A stretch of 64,000 nt of DNA, from NCBI GenBank assembly GCA_910578095.1, contig CAJTOZ010000004.1, positions 1-64,000 of the forward strand. Reading direction: 5' to 3'. Made by a program: the position numbers and the translations under genes. Under the pieces are notes generated by a model. That model was given only the letters and a program-made list of their open reading frames with translations, did no database searches and was not told the origin of the DNA. Below, one piece after another: positions 48,174 through 57,340 of this stretch; position 1 is the first letter of the stretch, and each line of letters opens with the position of its first letter. The stretch is from an uncultured Muribaculaceae bacterium. Its GTDB lineage: Bacteria > Bacteroidota > Bacteroidia > Bacteroidales > Muribaculaceae.

Positions 48174-48356
48174 TTATTGGTCGGTGCGTGTGCGGCTGCT
48201 CCTGCGCCGGCGCCTGAGGGCTTCGGCTATGATCCATTGCAGTTGTCCGTTGACGGAGCGGAACTCTTCGGCGGCCCAGCGTTCCACCTCGGTCATGGTG
48301 GCGGGATCGATGCGTAGCAGGAAGCCCTTGTCGGGTGTGGTCTTTCTGGCTGGCAT
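48174..48356 (-). CDS. Arc-like ribbon-helix-helix DNA-binding protein
   Basis: This 60-residue protein has a beta-strand (G-F-L-L-R-I-D) followed by two helices (E-V-E-R-W-A-A-E-E-F and V-N-G-Q-L-Q-W-I-I-A-E-A-L) and a basic R-R-R-R tail. This is the size and pattern of an Arc/MetJ-like dimeric DNA binder. It lies 14 bases downstream of the SPFH-protein gene in the same orientation, so it probably belongs to that transcription unit. A role in regulating the SPFH gene is only an inference. Confidence 0.78.
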   Translation of the reverse strand: MPARKTTPDKGFLLRIDPATMTEVERWAAEEFRSVNGQLQWIIAEALRRRRRSSRTRTDQ

Positions 48357-48370
48357 TCAGTGCGGGGGGA

Positions 48371-49303
48371 TTATTGGTAAAGGCTGCCGGTGTTGAGCAC
48401 GGGTTGTGCGGGCTCGTCGGCACACAGCACCACGAGCATATTGCTTACCATGGCTGCCTTTCGTTCGGGATCAAGCTCCACCACCTGCTCTTCCTCAAGC
48501 TGGCGGAGTGCCATTTTCACCATAGACACGGCGCCTTCCACTATTTTCTCGCGTGCGGAGATAATGGCTGCTGCCTGCTGGCGGCGCAACATTACGGCTG
48601 CAATCTCGGGTGCGTAGGCGAGATAGTTGATGCGTGCCTCCACTACCTGTATGCCGGCCATTGCGAGGCGCTCGTTTATTTTATGCTCGAGCAGGTCGTT
48701 GATTTCCTCGCCGCCTCCGCGCAGGGTGATTTCGTCGTGCACGCCATCGATGTTGTCGTAGGCATATTGTCCGGTGACCTCGCGCAGGGCGGCATCGCTC
48801 TGTATGCGCACGAATGCTTCGAGGGCGGCGCTGTGGTTGGCACCTATCTGTATGGCGTTGTTGCTGCCGGCTACTGCGGGTGCGTCGACATCGAAGATGG
48901 CGCGGTAGGTGTCGCGCACTTTCCACACGAGCACCATCCCTATCATTACCGGGTTGCCCACTTTGTCGTTGACTTTGATGGGCTCCACGTCCATATTGTG
49001 TAGGCGCAGCGATACCTTCTTGGCTGTGATGAAGGGATTGACCCAATGGAAGCCTGTGGCGGTGAATGTGCCACGGTATTTGCCGAAGAATATCATCACG
49101 CGTGCCTGGTTGGGCTGCTGGACTATGAATCCGCCGAGGCATGCTATCCATATCAGGATGAGTATCGCCACTGCGAACCCCGGACGGTCGAGGGCGATGA
49201 TGCTGAAGCCGGCGAGGGCAGGAATGATGATGAGCTCAAGGGCAAGCATGAGGAACCCGCTGACGGTGGTTCCGCTGTAAGTGTATTCGCGGTTGGTATC
49301 CAT
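48371..49303 (-). CDS. SPFH-domain (stomatin/prohibitin-type) membrane protein
   Basis: This 310-residue protein has two N-terminal hydrophobic segments (about 12-70) and a long SPFH/band-7 domain (about 75-270). Motifs include F-G-K-Y-R-G-T and R-L-H-N-M-D-V-E-P-I-K-V-N-D-K-x-G-N-P-V, then V-V-E-A-R-I-N-Y-L-A-Y-A-P-E-I-A-A-V-M-L-R-R-Q and a Q-Q-A-A-A-I-I-S-A-R-E-K-I helix. SPFH proteins assemble into rings at membrane domains and work with proteases. The ATG at 49303 gives the usual N-terminus; a longer frame lacks support. It is followed by a small ribbon-helix-helix gene. A minus-strand TATCTTTG (49332-49325) precedes it. Confidence 0.9.
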   Translation of the reverse strand: MDTNREYTYSGTTVSGFLMLALELIIIPALAGFSIIALDRPGFAVAILILIWIACLGGFIVQQPNQARVMIFFGKYRGTFTATGFHWVNPFITAKKVSLRLHNMDVEPIKVNDKVGNPVMIGMVLVWKVRDTYRAIFDVDAPAVAGSNNAIQIGANHSAALEAFVRIQSDAALREVTGQYAYDNIDGVHDEITLRGGGEEINDLLEHKINERLAMAGIQVVEARINYLAYAPEIAAVMLRRQQAAAIISAREKIVEGAVSMVKMALRQLEEEQVVELDPERKAAMVSNMLVVLCADEPAQPVLNTGSLYQ

Positions 49304-49376
49304 TGTGATATTGTTTTGATATCGCAAAGATAGCTATTTTTTTGAAAATGAAAATATAAAAATGAAAAATAATGAC

Positions 49377-49414
49377 AATCGGGTGGTCCGGCGTGATAGC
49401 CGGGCCACCCGATT
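49377..49414 (-). terminator. Intrinsic terminator of the dxr-rseP-rlmI-DPP III operon
   Basis: A 16-bp stem (AATCGGGTGGTCCGGC at 49377-49392 with GCCGGGCCACCCGATT at 49399-49414, one T-G pair) is followed on the minus strand by a T-rich run. Confidence 0.85.
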
Positions 49415-49437
49415 GTATGTGTGTTGTCTATTTACGT

Positions 49438-51474
49438 TTAATTGGCCTTCCGGCTCGCGGGCGCCAGCGCGGAATAGTCGCGGCTGTAGCGCAGCTGCTG
49501 GTCTACATAGTCCTCGCCGTAGTTGACCTTGACGTCCACGATCTTGTCGCCTTCCATCACGGGAGTGTAGGAGGGATTTACGAAACCGCGGTAGGGAGCT
49601 ATGTCGAGTGTGGCATAGCGCTCGCGCACCTCTTTGTGGAGCTCGGGATCGACCTTGACGGCGTATTGCTCAACGAGACGGCGTCCGGCTTCGTAGTCGC
49701 CCGTGCTGCGGATGCGCTGCACTTCGGCGAGGAGCTGGCCGAAGAGGCCGCGGAGTGCTTCGTAGTCGTTGATCTTGACGAAAGTTTTGCCGTCACGCTT
49801 TACAAGCTCTATCACATTTGCGTCTTTACCGTGCTCGTAGGCCCATTCGGCGATGAGCTTGCGGTTGCGCATGTGTGCTTCCTCGACGTCCTTTCCGGGT
49901 TCGATGCGGTTGAGCTGAGTGAGCATGCCGTTGAGTATATATTTGTAGTACTCGGCCTTGTATGCGTCGGGATTGTCGAGGAGGCCTATCTCGAGCAGTT
50001 TGGGATCGGCGAGATAATAGAGCGCGAAGAGGTCGGCGCGTGCTTCTTCGAGTGTGGAACCGTGGGCCTTGAGCGCATCGGGATCCACGCCGGGCAGGAG
50101 GCGTCCGGAGCCGTGGCCGAGGCATTCGTGAAGGTCGGTGTGCAGATTGTCGGTGATGAAGAGATAGTCGGCGAGCAGCTGTCGGGTGGGCTCGTCGATT
50201 ACAAATTCTTCATCAAAGCCATTGCCATGGTTGGCGGCGTCGTAGGCTTGCGTGATGTTTTCAAGTGTCACGCTCTTGGAGCCGTGGGCGGCGCGTATCC
50301 AGTTGGCGTTCGGGAGGTTTATGCCGATGGGGGTGGCGGGATAGGAGTCGCCGGCGAGGATAGCTGCAGTGATCACCTTGGCCGATACGCCCTTTACGCT
50401 GTCTTTGCGGAATGCGGGATCAACAGGGGAGTGGTCCTCAAACCATTGGGCGTTGGCGCTGAGGGTCTCGGTGCGGCGGCTTGCCGGGATATTCTTGAAG
50501 TTGACAATGCTTTCCCACGATCCGGTCATGCCGAGGGGATCGCCGTAGCTTTCGATAAAGCCGTTTATGAAGTCGACCTGCGATGCTGTGTCCTCGGCCC
50601 ATGCAATGGAGTAGTCGTCGAAGGTCTTGAGGGAGCCTGTGGTATAGAATTCTATGAGTTTTTCGATGATGTTGCGTTGGGCGTCGTTTTCGGCATAGGC
50701 TTTGGCCTTGTCGAGGTTTTCGACTATTTTTTCGATGGCTGCCGAGTATAAACCTCCGATTTTATAGACCTGCTCGTGGATTTTGCCGTCGTCGCCCTTC
50801 ACAAGACGGCTGTTGAGGCCGTAGGATATGGGCGTGAGGTCGGTGGTGTCTTTAAGGGCGGCGTAGTAGGCTTCCACCTCGTCCTGTGTGAGGCCGGGAC
50901 CATAGAGGTTGCATGCGGAGGTGGCAATGAGGTCGGCGTTGTCGGCCTGGTTGACGCGTTTTGCGAGGTAGGCGGGATCGAAGACCACGCGCATCAGCTC
51001 GGTGCGTTCGGCTTCGTCCACTCCGGTGCGCTCAAGCTGTGCGGCAAGGAAGTCCTGTGAGAATCCCGGAGTGAATTTGTCCATGGAATAGTGATGGTGG
51101 ATGCCGTTGCCGAACCATACCTGCTTGAGATATTGCTCGAATGCGTTCCAGTCGGCCGATGTCTTGTCGCCGTCGTAGGTGGTGTAGATCTTTTCAAGGG
51201 CGTTGCGCAGGGGAAGGTTGACAGCGCAGTTCTGGTCCCACATGATGTCGCGTCCCCAGAGGGCGGCTTCAGTGAGGTAGTAGACGAGTGCCTTCTGGTT
51301 GACAGTGAGGCTGTCGAAATCGGGTACGCGGTAGCGTAGCACTTCGATATCGGCAAACCGGTCGGCCGTGTAGTCGAACTCGGGGTCGGGCGCGGGCTTG
51401 GTGCTGCATGCCCACAAGGCTGCGGCTGCTGTGGCCGCAGCAAGAATGCGAGTGTTGGTCATATCTTGGTTCAT
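49438..51474 (-). CDS. Dipeptidyl peptidase III (M49) lipoprotein
   Basis: This 678-residue zinc exopeptidase removes dipeptides from peptide N-termini. The catalytic H-E-C-L-G-H motif (as in Bacteroides DPP III; H-E-L-L-G-H elsewhere) and the following E-E-A-R-A-D-L supply the three metal ligands and the general base. A lipoprotein signal with cysteine in L-W-A-C-S precedes the mature part, so it is anchored facing the periplasm or outside. The start could be 51474 or the ATG at 51462. It is the last gene of an operon with dxr, rseP and rlmI, with the terminator at 49377-49414. Confidence 0.94.
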   Translation of the reverse strand: MNQDMTNTRILAAATAAAALWACSTKPAPDPEFDYTADRFADIEVLRYRVPDFDSLTVNQKALVYYLTEAALWGRDIMWDQNCAVNLPLRNALEKIYTTYDGDKTSADWNAFEQYLKQVWFGNGIHHHYSMDKFTPGFSQDFLAAQLERTGVDEAERTELMRVVFDPAYLAKRVNQADNADLIATSACNLYGPGLTQDEVEAYYAALKDTTDLTPISYGLNSRLVKGDDGKIHEQVYKIGGLYSAAIEKIVENLDKAKAYAENDAQRNIIEKLIEFYTTGSLKTFDDYSIAWAEDTASQVDFINGFIESYGDPLGMTGSWESIVNFKNIPASRRTETLSANAQWFEDHSPVDPAFRKDSVKGVSAKVITAAILAGDSYPATPIGINLPNANWIRAAHGSKSVTLENITQAYDAANHGNGFDEEFVIDEPTRQLLADYLFITDNLHTDLHECLGHGSGRLLPGVDPDALKAHGSTLEEARADLFALYYLADPKLLEIGLLDNPDAYKAEYYKYILNGMLTQLNRIEPGKDVEEAHMRNRKLIAEWAYEHGKDANVIELVKRDGKTFVKINDYEALRGLFGQLLAEVQRIRSTGDYEAGRRLVEQYAVKVDPELHKEVRERYATLDIAPYRGFVNPSYTPVMEGDKIVDVKVNYGEDYVDQQLRYSRDYSALAPASRKAN

Positions 51475-51501
51475 TAAGCTTTGATTCAGTATTTATAAAT
51501 C

Positions 51502-52692
51502 TTATTCCACATAGAGCACGAGCCCCTTCAGATATTCTCCTTCGGGATGGTAGATGCTCACAGGATGGTCGGCCGGCTGGGTGAGCTGGTGGAGGATGCG
51601 CACGCGGCGGCGGCTTTGGGCGGCGGCTGAGAATACCGCGGTGCGGAACTGTTCGCGGCTTACGGCCTGTGAGCATGAGAATGTGAAGAGCACTCCGCCG
51701 GGAGCTATTTTTTCAAAAGCGCGGGCGTTGAGGCGCCTGTAGCCCTGGAGTGCGTTGTGGAGAGCGCTGCGATGCTTGGCAAATGCCGGTGGGTCGAGCA
51801 CAATGAGGTCGTAGGCGCCTTTGTCCATGCCGGCGAGGAAGTTGAATGCGTCTTCGGCCACGGCAGTGTGGCGCGTGTCGGCTGGGAAATTGAGCTCGGC
51901 ATTGGCCTTGGTGAGGGCCACAGCCTTTGCCGATGAATCGACAGACACCACTTGTGTGGCGCCACCGGCGAGCGCATACACGGAAAATCCGCCGGTGTAG
52001 CAGAACATGTTGAGCACACGGCGCCCGGCGGCGTAGCGGCGCAGCAGGGCACGGTTGTCCCGCTGATCCACGAAGAAGCCGGTTTTTTGTCCGCGCAGCC
52101 AGTCGATGTGGAATTGCAGGCCGTTTTCAGTAGCGATATTGCCGCTGTATGCGCCGAGTATGTAGTCGTTCTGCGGGTCGAGACGCGCCTTGTAGGGCAG
52201 TGTGGTCTCGCTTTTGTAGTAGACGTTGGCTATGCCTGCATCGGGCAACTCAGTTAGTGCGCGGGCTATGATGTCGCGTGCGAAATGCATGCCGGGAGAG
52301 TGGGCCTGCACAACGGCTGTGTCGCCGTAGATATCGACTACAAGCCCCGGCAGGAAGTCGCCTTCGCCATGCACGAGGCGGAAAGCGGTGTTGTCGGGAC
52401 GTTTCAGTCCGATGGTCCGGCGCAGGGCGTATGCTTGCGCGAGACGTGATGCAAAGAAAGCGTCGTCGATGGCGGTGTCGGCGAAGTCGAGCATGCGCAC
52501 AGCTATGCTGCCTATCTGGAAGTGGCCCACGCCGATGAGACGCCCGTCGTGGGTCTGGATGCGCACAACGGTACCTTCATCGATGTCGTCGGGCATTTCG
52601 GTGAGAGCGCCGGAGAATACCCATGGGTGCAGTCTGTCGAGCGATTCTTCTTTGCCTCGGCGCAGGCGCAGGGTGGGGATGGTGTGGTTCAT
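51502..52692 (-). CDS. rlmI: 23S rRNA (cytosine-C5) methyltransferase RlmI-type
   Basis: This 396-residue enzyme has an N-terminal PUA-like domain (about 1-80, L-H-P-W-V-F-S-G-A) and a Rossmann methyltransferase domain with the AdoMet loop N-M-F-C-Y-T-G-G-F-S, a D-P-P-A-F-A motif and a later S-C-S catalytic cysteine region. RlmI methylates C1962 of 23S rRNA in E. coli; the same site here is inferred. The ATG at 52692 overlaps the rseP stop by ATGA, and its N-terminus (M-N-H-T-I-P-T-L-R-L) fits the family, so the longer frame is rejected. Confidence 0.94.
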   Translation of the reverse strand: MNHTIPTLRLRRGKEESLDRLHPWVFSGALTEMPDDIDEGTVVRIQTHDGRLIGVGHFQIGSIAVRMLDFADTAIDDAFFASRLAQAYALRRTIGLKRPDNTAFRLVHGEGDFLPGLVVDIYGDTAVVQAHSPGMHFARDIIARALTELPDAGIANVYYKSETTLPYKARLDPQNDYILGAYSGNIATENGLQFHIDWLRGQKTGFFVDQRDNRALLRRYAAGRRVLNMFCYTGGFSVYALAGGATQVVSVDSSAKAVALTKANAELNFPADTRHTAVAEDAFNFLAGMDKGAYDLIVLDPPAFAKHRSALHNALQGYRRLNARAFEKIAPGGVLFTFSCSQAVSREQFRTAVFSAAAQSRRRVRILHQLTQPADHPVSIYHPEGEYLKGLVLYVE

Positions 52693-54140
52693 TTGAGCAG
52701 GAAACGGAATATGTCGTTGGCGTTGGCATAGAGCAGGAGCATGAATAGGAAGCCCATGCCTATCATGTTGGCTATCTCGAGGAAGCGCTCGCTGGGGCGT
52801 CGGCGCGTCACTATCTCCACAAGCAGGAACAGCGTGTAGCCGCCGTCGAGCGCGGGAATAGGTATGATGTTCATGAATGCGAGTATCACGGACAGGAACG
52901 CTGTGATCTGCCAGAACGAGTACCAGTCCCAACTTTCCGGGAATAGGCTGCCGAGGGTGCCGAAACCGCCTACGCTCTGCGCTCCCTCTTTGCTGAACAC
53001 GAGTTTGAGCGAGCTCACGTATGTGCCGAGCTGTGTGGTGCCGATTTCCCAACCGCGTGGCAGGGAGCCAAGCAGCGAGTAGCGCACCTCTTCGATACGG
53101 AATATCTTGTCGGGCATGGCCATCTGTATGCCTATCTTGCCGGCATCGCTTATATTCACTGGGAAGATGACCTCTTCTTTACCGTCACGTAGGATTGTCA
53201 TGGCCGTGGGCCGGCCTTTGTGCGCCTGCAGCGCAGGGAAAAACTCGGTCATCGACGGCGTGGTGTCATTGCCTACGGTCAAGATACGGTCGCCTTCGCG
53301 CAGGCCTGCCGCTATAGCGGGTTCGCCCGGCACGAGTTTGTCGATCACCACAGGCACGCGTATGCTCATGAATCCCTTGTTGCTCTCGGCCAGACGATGG
53401 ATGAGAGCGTCGGGCACGGTGATGAGCACTGTGTCGGTGGTGCCGCGCAGCACTGCAACTTGTGCGCCCGGCTGCACCATGTTCCATCGTTGCGAGGCAT
53501 CGAGGGCGTCGAACGGTCGGCCGTCGAGGCTCAGCAGGCGGTCGCCGTCGCGGAATCCGGCGTCGTGCATCTCTTTGGAAAAATCGAGGCCCTCGGTCAT
53601 GGCCTGGTAGGGCACTACGCGGTCGCCCCAATGGAAGGCGATGCCGGCATAAATGATGATGGCGAGCACGAAATTCAGCAGCACGCCGGCCACCATGACG
53701 AGCAGGCGCTGCCATGCGGCTTTGCTGCGGAATTCCCATGGCTGCGGTTCGGAAGCCAGGTCCTTGCTGCTCTTGGTTTCATCGACCATGCCTGCGATGT
53801 CGCAATATCCGCCCAGGGGTAGCCATCCGAGGCCGTAGATGGTGTCGCGCCATGTGGGCTTGGCGTCCGGCGCCGCAGGGTGGGGCTTGCCCACACGGAT
53901 TGTTTTCCATGCGTGCTGCACCTCGGTGCCGTTCTCATCGCGGGTGTAGCCGACGATTTGTAGCTCACCGCTGCGCGGATTGTACTTCAGAAGTGAAAAC
54001 CACGGATTGAAAAACAGATAGAAACGGTTCACCTTGATGCCAAACATCCTGGCGAAGATGTAGTGGCCGAACTCATGGACGGTGACGAGTATTACCAGCG
54101 CCAGTATGAGCTGCAGTGCTTTGAAGAGAAAAGATTCCAA
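52689..54140 (-). CDS. rseP: Site-2 metalloprotease RseP
   Basis: This 483-residue inner-membrane M50 protease has the zinc motif H-E-F-G-H near residues 22-26 and about four membrane segments. Two PDZ-like domains (about 190-360) with G-F-R-D-G-D-R-L and G-L-R-E-G-D-R-I loops lie between them, and the second metal-site region N-I-I-P-I-P-A-L-D-G-G is near 430. It cleaves anti-sigma factors and remnant signal peptides within the membrane. An insertion before the first PDZ is typical of Bacteroidetes. It lies 51 bases after dxr in an AT-rich gap and overlaps rlmI by 4 bases. Confidence 0.94.
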   Translation of the reverse strand: MESFLFKALQLILALVILVTVHEFGHYIFARMFGIKVNRFYLFFNPWFSLLKYNPRSGELQIVGYTRDENGTEVQHAWKTIRVGKPHPAAPDAKPTWRDTIYGLGWLPLGGYCDIAGMVDETKSSKDLASEPQPWEFRSKAAWQRLLVMVAGVLLNFVLAIIIYAGIAFHWGDRVVPYQAMTEGLDFSKEMHDAGFRDGDRLLSLDGRPFDALDASQRWNMVQPGAQVAVLRGTTDTVLITVPDALIHRLAESNKGFMSIRVPVVIDKLVPGEPAIAAGLREGDRILTVGNDTTPSMTEFFPALQAHKGRPTAMTILRDGKEEVIFPVNISDAGKIGIQMAMPDKIFRIEEVRYSLLGSLPRGWEIGTTQLGTYVSSLKLVFSKEGAQSVGGFGTLGSLFPESWDWYSFWQITAFLSVILAFMNIIPIPALDGGYTLFLLVEIVTRRRPSERFLEIANMIGMGFLFMLLLYANANDIFRFLLK

Positions 54141-54191
54141 TGGCAGAAAAAATTAGGAATTAATAATTAAAAATCAAGAATTTCCCATTCT

Positions 54192-55358
54192 TCATTTTTC
54201 ATTTTTAATTTGCCGGAGGGCGATGTCCCGTGCCTCGGCATTCGAAGCCACATAGTCGGCATAGTCGGGATGCTCGATGCGGGTGGCCTTGTCGAGTGTG
54301 GAGGCAATGATGTCGTAGATGTCGTAGAAACCGATGCGCTCGCGCAGGAAAGCTGCCACGGCCACCTCGTTGGCGGCATTCACGATGCATGCGGCATTGC
54401 CGCCGCGGCGTATGGCTTCATCGGCCAATGTGAGGCATGGAAAGCGCGACGTGTCGGGCTGCTCGAATGTGAGCAGAGCCAGCTGCTCTGCGAGCAGTGG
54501 GCGCTCGGCTCCGGGCAGCCGTTCGGCACACCCCAGGGCATAGGCTATTGGCAATCTCATATCGGGCACGCCGAGCTGGGCCTTTATGGCACCGTCTGTA
54601 AATTCCACCATGGAGTGGATGATGCTCTGCGGATGCACGATGGCCGAGATCCTTTCGGGTTCCATTCCGAAGAGCCAGCGGGCTTCGATGATTTCGAAGG
54701 CCTTGTTCATCATAGTGGCCGAGTCGATGGTGATTTTTGCTCCCATCGCCCAGTTTGGGTGCTTGAGCGCGTCGACCACGGTGGCGCGTGCTATACATTC
54801 CCGGCTCCAGGTGCGGAACGGACCGCCGGAGGCGGTGATGATGAGGCGGCGCACCTTGTCGGGCTGCTCGCCGCGCAGGCATTGATAGATGGCCGAATGC
54901 TCGGAGTCGACGGGATATACGCGTGACGAAGACTGCTCGAGCAATCGTGTGATGTAGTCGCCGGCCACCACGAGTGTCTCTTTGTTGGCCAACGCTATAT
55001 CCTTGCCGGCACGTATGGCGCGGATGGTGGGCTCAAGTCCGCTGTAGCCCACCGTGGCCGTGACCACCATGTCCACTTCGGAATGAGCGGCGGCATCGGC
55101 CAGCGCCTCGGCTCCGGCAGCTGTATGTATGCCCAGAGGTTCAAGGGCAGCGCGTAGCCGCGGCCATGCTTTTTCGTCGGCTATTACAGCCAGGGACGGG
55201 CGGTGGCGCAGCGAGAGCTCTATGAGCTCCTCCACGCGTGTGCCGGCAGCGAGTACGGTGGCCTTGTACAGTTCGGGATGTGCTGCTATGATATCAAGTG
55301 TCTGCGTGCCGATGGAGCCCGTGCAGCCCAGTACGGCTATTCGTTTCGGTGCGTTCAC
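54192..55358 (-). CDS. dxr: 1-deoxy-D-xylulose-5-phosphate reductoisomerase
   Basis: This 388-residue enzyme makes MEP, the committed step of isoprenoid synthesis. Motifs include the NADPH loop V-L-G-C-T-G-S-I-G-T-Q-T, N-K-E-T-L-V-V-A-G, the metal/substrate motif P-V-D-S-E-H-S-A-I-Y-Q-C-L and I-T-A-S-G-G-P-F-R. The start chosen is the GTG at 55358; the only in-frame ATG upstream (55412) would place a -7 element (TATCTTTG at 55390-55383) inside the gene and add a non-family extension. It is the first gene of the operon with rseP, rlmI and DPP III. Confidence 0.95.
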   Translation of the reverse strand: MNAPKRIAVLGCTGSIGTQTLDIIAAHPELYKATVLAAGTRVEELIELSLRHRPSLAVIADEKAWPRLRAALEPLGIHTAAGAEALADAAAHSEVDMVVTATVGYSGLEPTIRAIRAGKDIALANKETLVVAGDYITRLLEQSSSRVYPVDSEHSAIYQCLRGEQPDKVRRLIITASGGPFRTWSRECIARATVVDALKHPNWAMGAKITIDSATMMNKAFEIIEARWLFGMEPERISAIVHPQSIIHSMVEFTDGAIKAQLGVPDMRLPIAYALGCAERLPGAERPLLAEQLALLTFEQPDTSRFPCLTLADEAIRRGGNAACIVNAANEVAVAAFLRERIGFYDIYDIIASTLDKATRIEHPDYADYVASNAEARDIALRQIKNEK

Positions 55359-55382
55359 GATTGGTTCTTTGATATTAATGTG

Positions 55383-55390
55383 CAAAGATA
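55383..55390 (-). promoter_or_regulatory. -7 element of the dxr operon
   Basis: Minus-strand TATCTTTG matches the -7 consensus, though no -33 TTTG is found at the expected distance. A start near 55376 would leave a very short leader to the GTG at 55358. Confidence 0.5.
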
Positions 55391-55435
55391 GTGATTTCCC
55401 GCCACAATTCATAGGCGATGCGGGTCTAAAACATT

Positions 55436-55468
55436 ATGCCGCGCCAAAAATGCGGTGTGGCGCGGCAT
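55436..55468 (-). terminator. Candidate terminator after the U32 gene
   Basis: ATGCCGCGCC (55436-55445) and GGCGCGGCAT (55459-55468) form a 10-bp stem with a 13-base loop. The minus-strand downstream run (AATGTTTTA) is only moderately T-rich. Confidence 0.6.
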
Positions 55469-55495
55469 ATTATTGGACGGGCTATAAGGCTTCTT

Positions 55496-57340
55496 TTAAC
55501 CTTTTCGTGCCACTACGTGCATCTCGCAGGCAGTGCAGTCGAAATCGAGCCGGTAGTTCACTCCGGGGGCGCGCAGATGCAGTGGTGAGGGCAGGCGCTT
55601 TCCTTTCGGGGTGCGCAGACAGGCTCCAAGCTCACGGCGCAGACAGTAGCGTGTGGTCATCACACACACCTCCCCGGACGGAAGTTCCACTTCCGCTGCC
55701 CTTTGCGCCACCCTTGCGCCGGCCTGCTCATAGACGGATGCAGCCAGTGCGTTGGCCACATTGTCGTGGTAGGTGGTGGCCAGTCCGGCCATGTCGTCCG
55801 CTCCGAGGAGGCACGGGCGTCGTCGGTCGTAGCTATATGCCGCGCTGTGTGCGCAGTCAAGCGCGTCTATGGTATCGCGGCGTAGAGCGGTCAGAACGGA
55901 AGCTGCCACAAAGCGGTCGGCGCCAAGGCTGTCGGTGAGTTTTGCGGCACGATATATGGTGGTGCCGAGGCGGGTGAGGATGCGTCGGCGAGCCTCATCT
56001 TGCGGAGTGGTGGCCTGCTCGATCGGGGTTTCCACGCAGCACTCTGCAGAGCAGCCGCGCTCATCAGTAAGGCGCAGGACTATGCGGCCATCATCCACGG
56101 CGCGCAATTCCATCTCCACGGCTATTGTGCGCACCGGACGTGCCGCCATAGCTGCATCGGTGTAGGCTTTGTCGGAATTACGCAGGAGCGGCGTGCCCGG
56201 AGCCGGACGGATGCCATCGGACGCCACGTGCAGATTGTCGCCCTCCACACGGTTGAGGCGGAATCCAATGAAACGTCCGTCGGGGGCGAAGTAGCCCAGA
56301 CCGTCGCCGTTGCTCAGGTGTTCCGTAAGTCGGGCGGTGATCACGCGGCCACGCGTGGCCACTGCTGTGCCTACGCGCGTGCCTGTGTTCTTGGGCGATG
56401 CGAGCGAGGCAATCTGTCCCGGCGCACGCCGGGGCGTGTCGAGAAAATAGGACGTGTAGCCGCGGTTGAACACCTTGTTGAGGTCGGGAGTGAATCCGGC
56501 ATCGCTGCGGCCGCACGAGCTGCGGCGATATCGGCCTCCGGAAGTCGCCACTACGGCATCAAGCGCTGCGGAATAGGATGCCACGGTGCTGCGTACGTAT
56601 GCTGTGTCCTTGAGGCGCCCCTCGATTTTAAACGATGATATGCCGGCGTCGGCCATGGCTCCGAGCCGGTCGATCCGGTTCATGTCGCGCAGCGAGAGAT
56701 AGTGGCGTTCCGGGGCAAGGTCGCGTCCGGCGGCATCGGTGAGGCGATAGGGCAGACGGCACATCTGCGGACACTCTCCGCGGTTGGCGCTTCGTCCGGT
56801 AGCCAGAAAGCCGGCCTGGCAGTCGCCGCTGTAGCTCACACACAGAGCTCCATGTACAAAAGCTTCCAGCGGCACTGTAGTGGCTGCATGCACGGCGCGT
56901 ATCTCGTCAAGGGTGAGCTCGCGCGCGAGCACTATCTGCGAAAATCCGGCTTTCTCAAGCAGTGCGGCGCGTGCCGGGGTGCGCGTGTCGCACTGTGTGC
57001 TGGCATGGAGCGCTATGGGGGGCAGATTCATGCGCAGGTAGGCCATATCCTGCACTATCAGCGCATCCACACCGGCATCGTATAGCTCGCGCACAAGCGC
57101 TTCCACGGCTGCGATCTCATGGTCGTAGACAATGGTGTTGAGTGTGGCGTAGATGCGTGCGTTGAACTTATGCGCTCCGGCTGCGGCACGCGCTATGTCC
57201 TCCACTGAGTTGCCGGCTGCGGCGCGTGCGCCGAAAGCCGGTGCACCCATGTACACGGCATCTGCTCCGCAGGCTATTGCCTCCAGTGCGATGTCGGCTG
57301 TGCGTGCCGGTGCGAGCAGTTCGAGAGCCGTAGTGGTCAT
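55496..57340 (-). CDS. U32-family (YegQ/RlhA-like) protein
   Basis: The 614-residue protein has a TIM-barrel-type peptidase U32 core (about 1-300), opening with L-E-L-L-A-P-A and G-A-D-A-V-Y-M-G. The family signature E-A-F-V-H-G-A-L-C-V-S-Y-S-G-D-C carries cysteines that may bind an iron-sulfur cluster, followed by N-R-G-E-C-P-Q-M-C-R. A C-terminal part (about 400-614) is a U32-collagenase-like extension. Family members are thought to hydroxylate RNA (RlhA, TrhP) rather than degrade collagen, but this one is unassigned. It overlaps the PHP-domain gene by ATGA and ends a four-gene unit. Confidence 0.88.
   Translation of the reverse strand: MTTTALELLAPARTADIALEAIACGADAVYMGAPAFGARAAAGNSVEDIARAAAGAHKFNARIYATLNTIVYDHEIAAVEALVRELYDAGVDALIVQDMAYLRMNLPPIALHASTQCDTRTPARAALLEKAGFSQIVLARELTLDEIRAVHAATTVPLEAFVHGALCVSYSGDCQAGFLATGRSANRGECPQMCRLPYRLTDAAGRDLAPERHYLSLRDMNRIDRLGAMADAGISSFKIEGRLKDTAYVRSTVASYSAALDAVVATSGGRYRRSSCGRSDAGFTPDLNKVFNRGYTSYFLDTPRRAPGQIASLASPKNTGTRVGTAVATRGRVITARLTEHLSNGDGLGYFAPDGRFIGFRLNRVEGDNLHVASDGIRPAPGTPLLRNSDKAYTDAAMAARPVRTIAVEMELRAVDDGRIVLRLTDERGCSAECCVETPIEQATTPQDEARRRILTRLGTTIYRAAKLTDSLGADRFVAASVLTALRRDTIDALDCAHSAAYSYDRRRPCLLGADDMAGLATTYHDNVANALAASVYEQAGARVAQRAAEVELPSGEVCVMTTRYCLRRELGACLRTPKGKRLPSPLHLRAPGVNYRLDFDCTACEMHVVARKG

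Noticed and set aside
52693..53052. Longer rlmI frame starting at 53052
   Set aside because: It would overlap rseP by about 360 bases and the extra part is Arg/His-rich and antisense-like; 52692 gives the normal RlmI length.
54141..54191. AT-rich stretch between dxr and rseP as a possible copy of the dispersed repeat
   Set aside because: It shares only AATTAATAATTAA-like low-complexity sequence and none of the CCCTCG or TGCATA blocks.
55359..55412. Longer dxr start at the ATG at 55412
   Set aside because: The extension includes a -7 promoter element and has no similarity to DXR N-termini; the GTG at 55358 is preferred.
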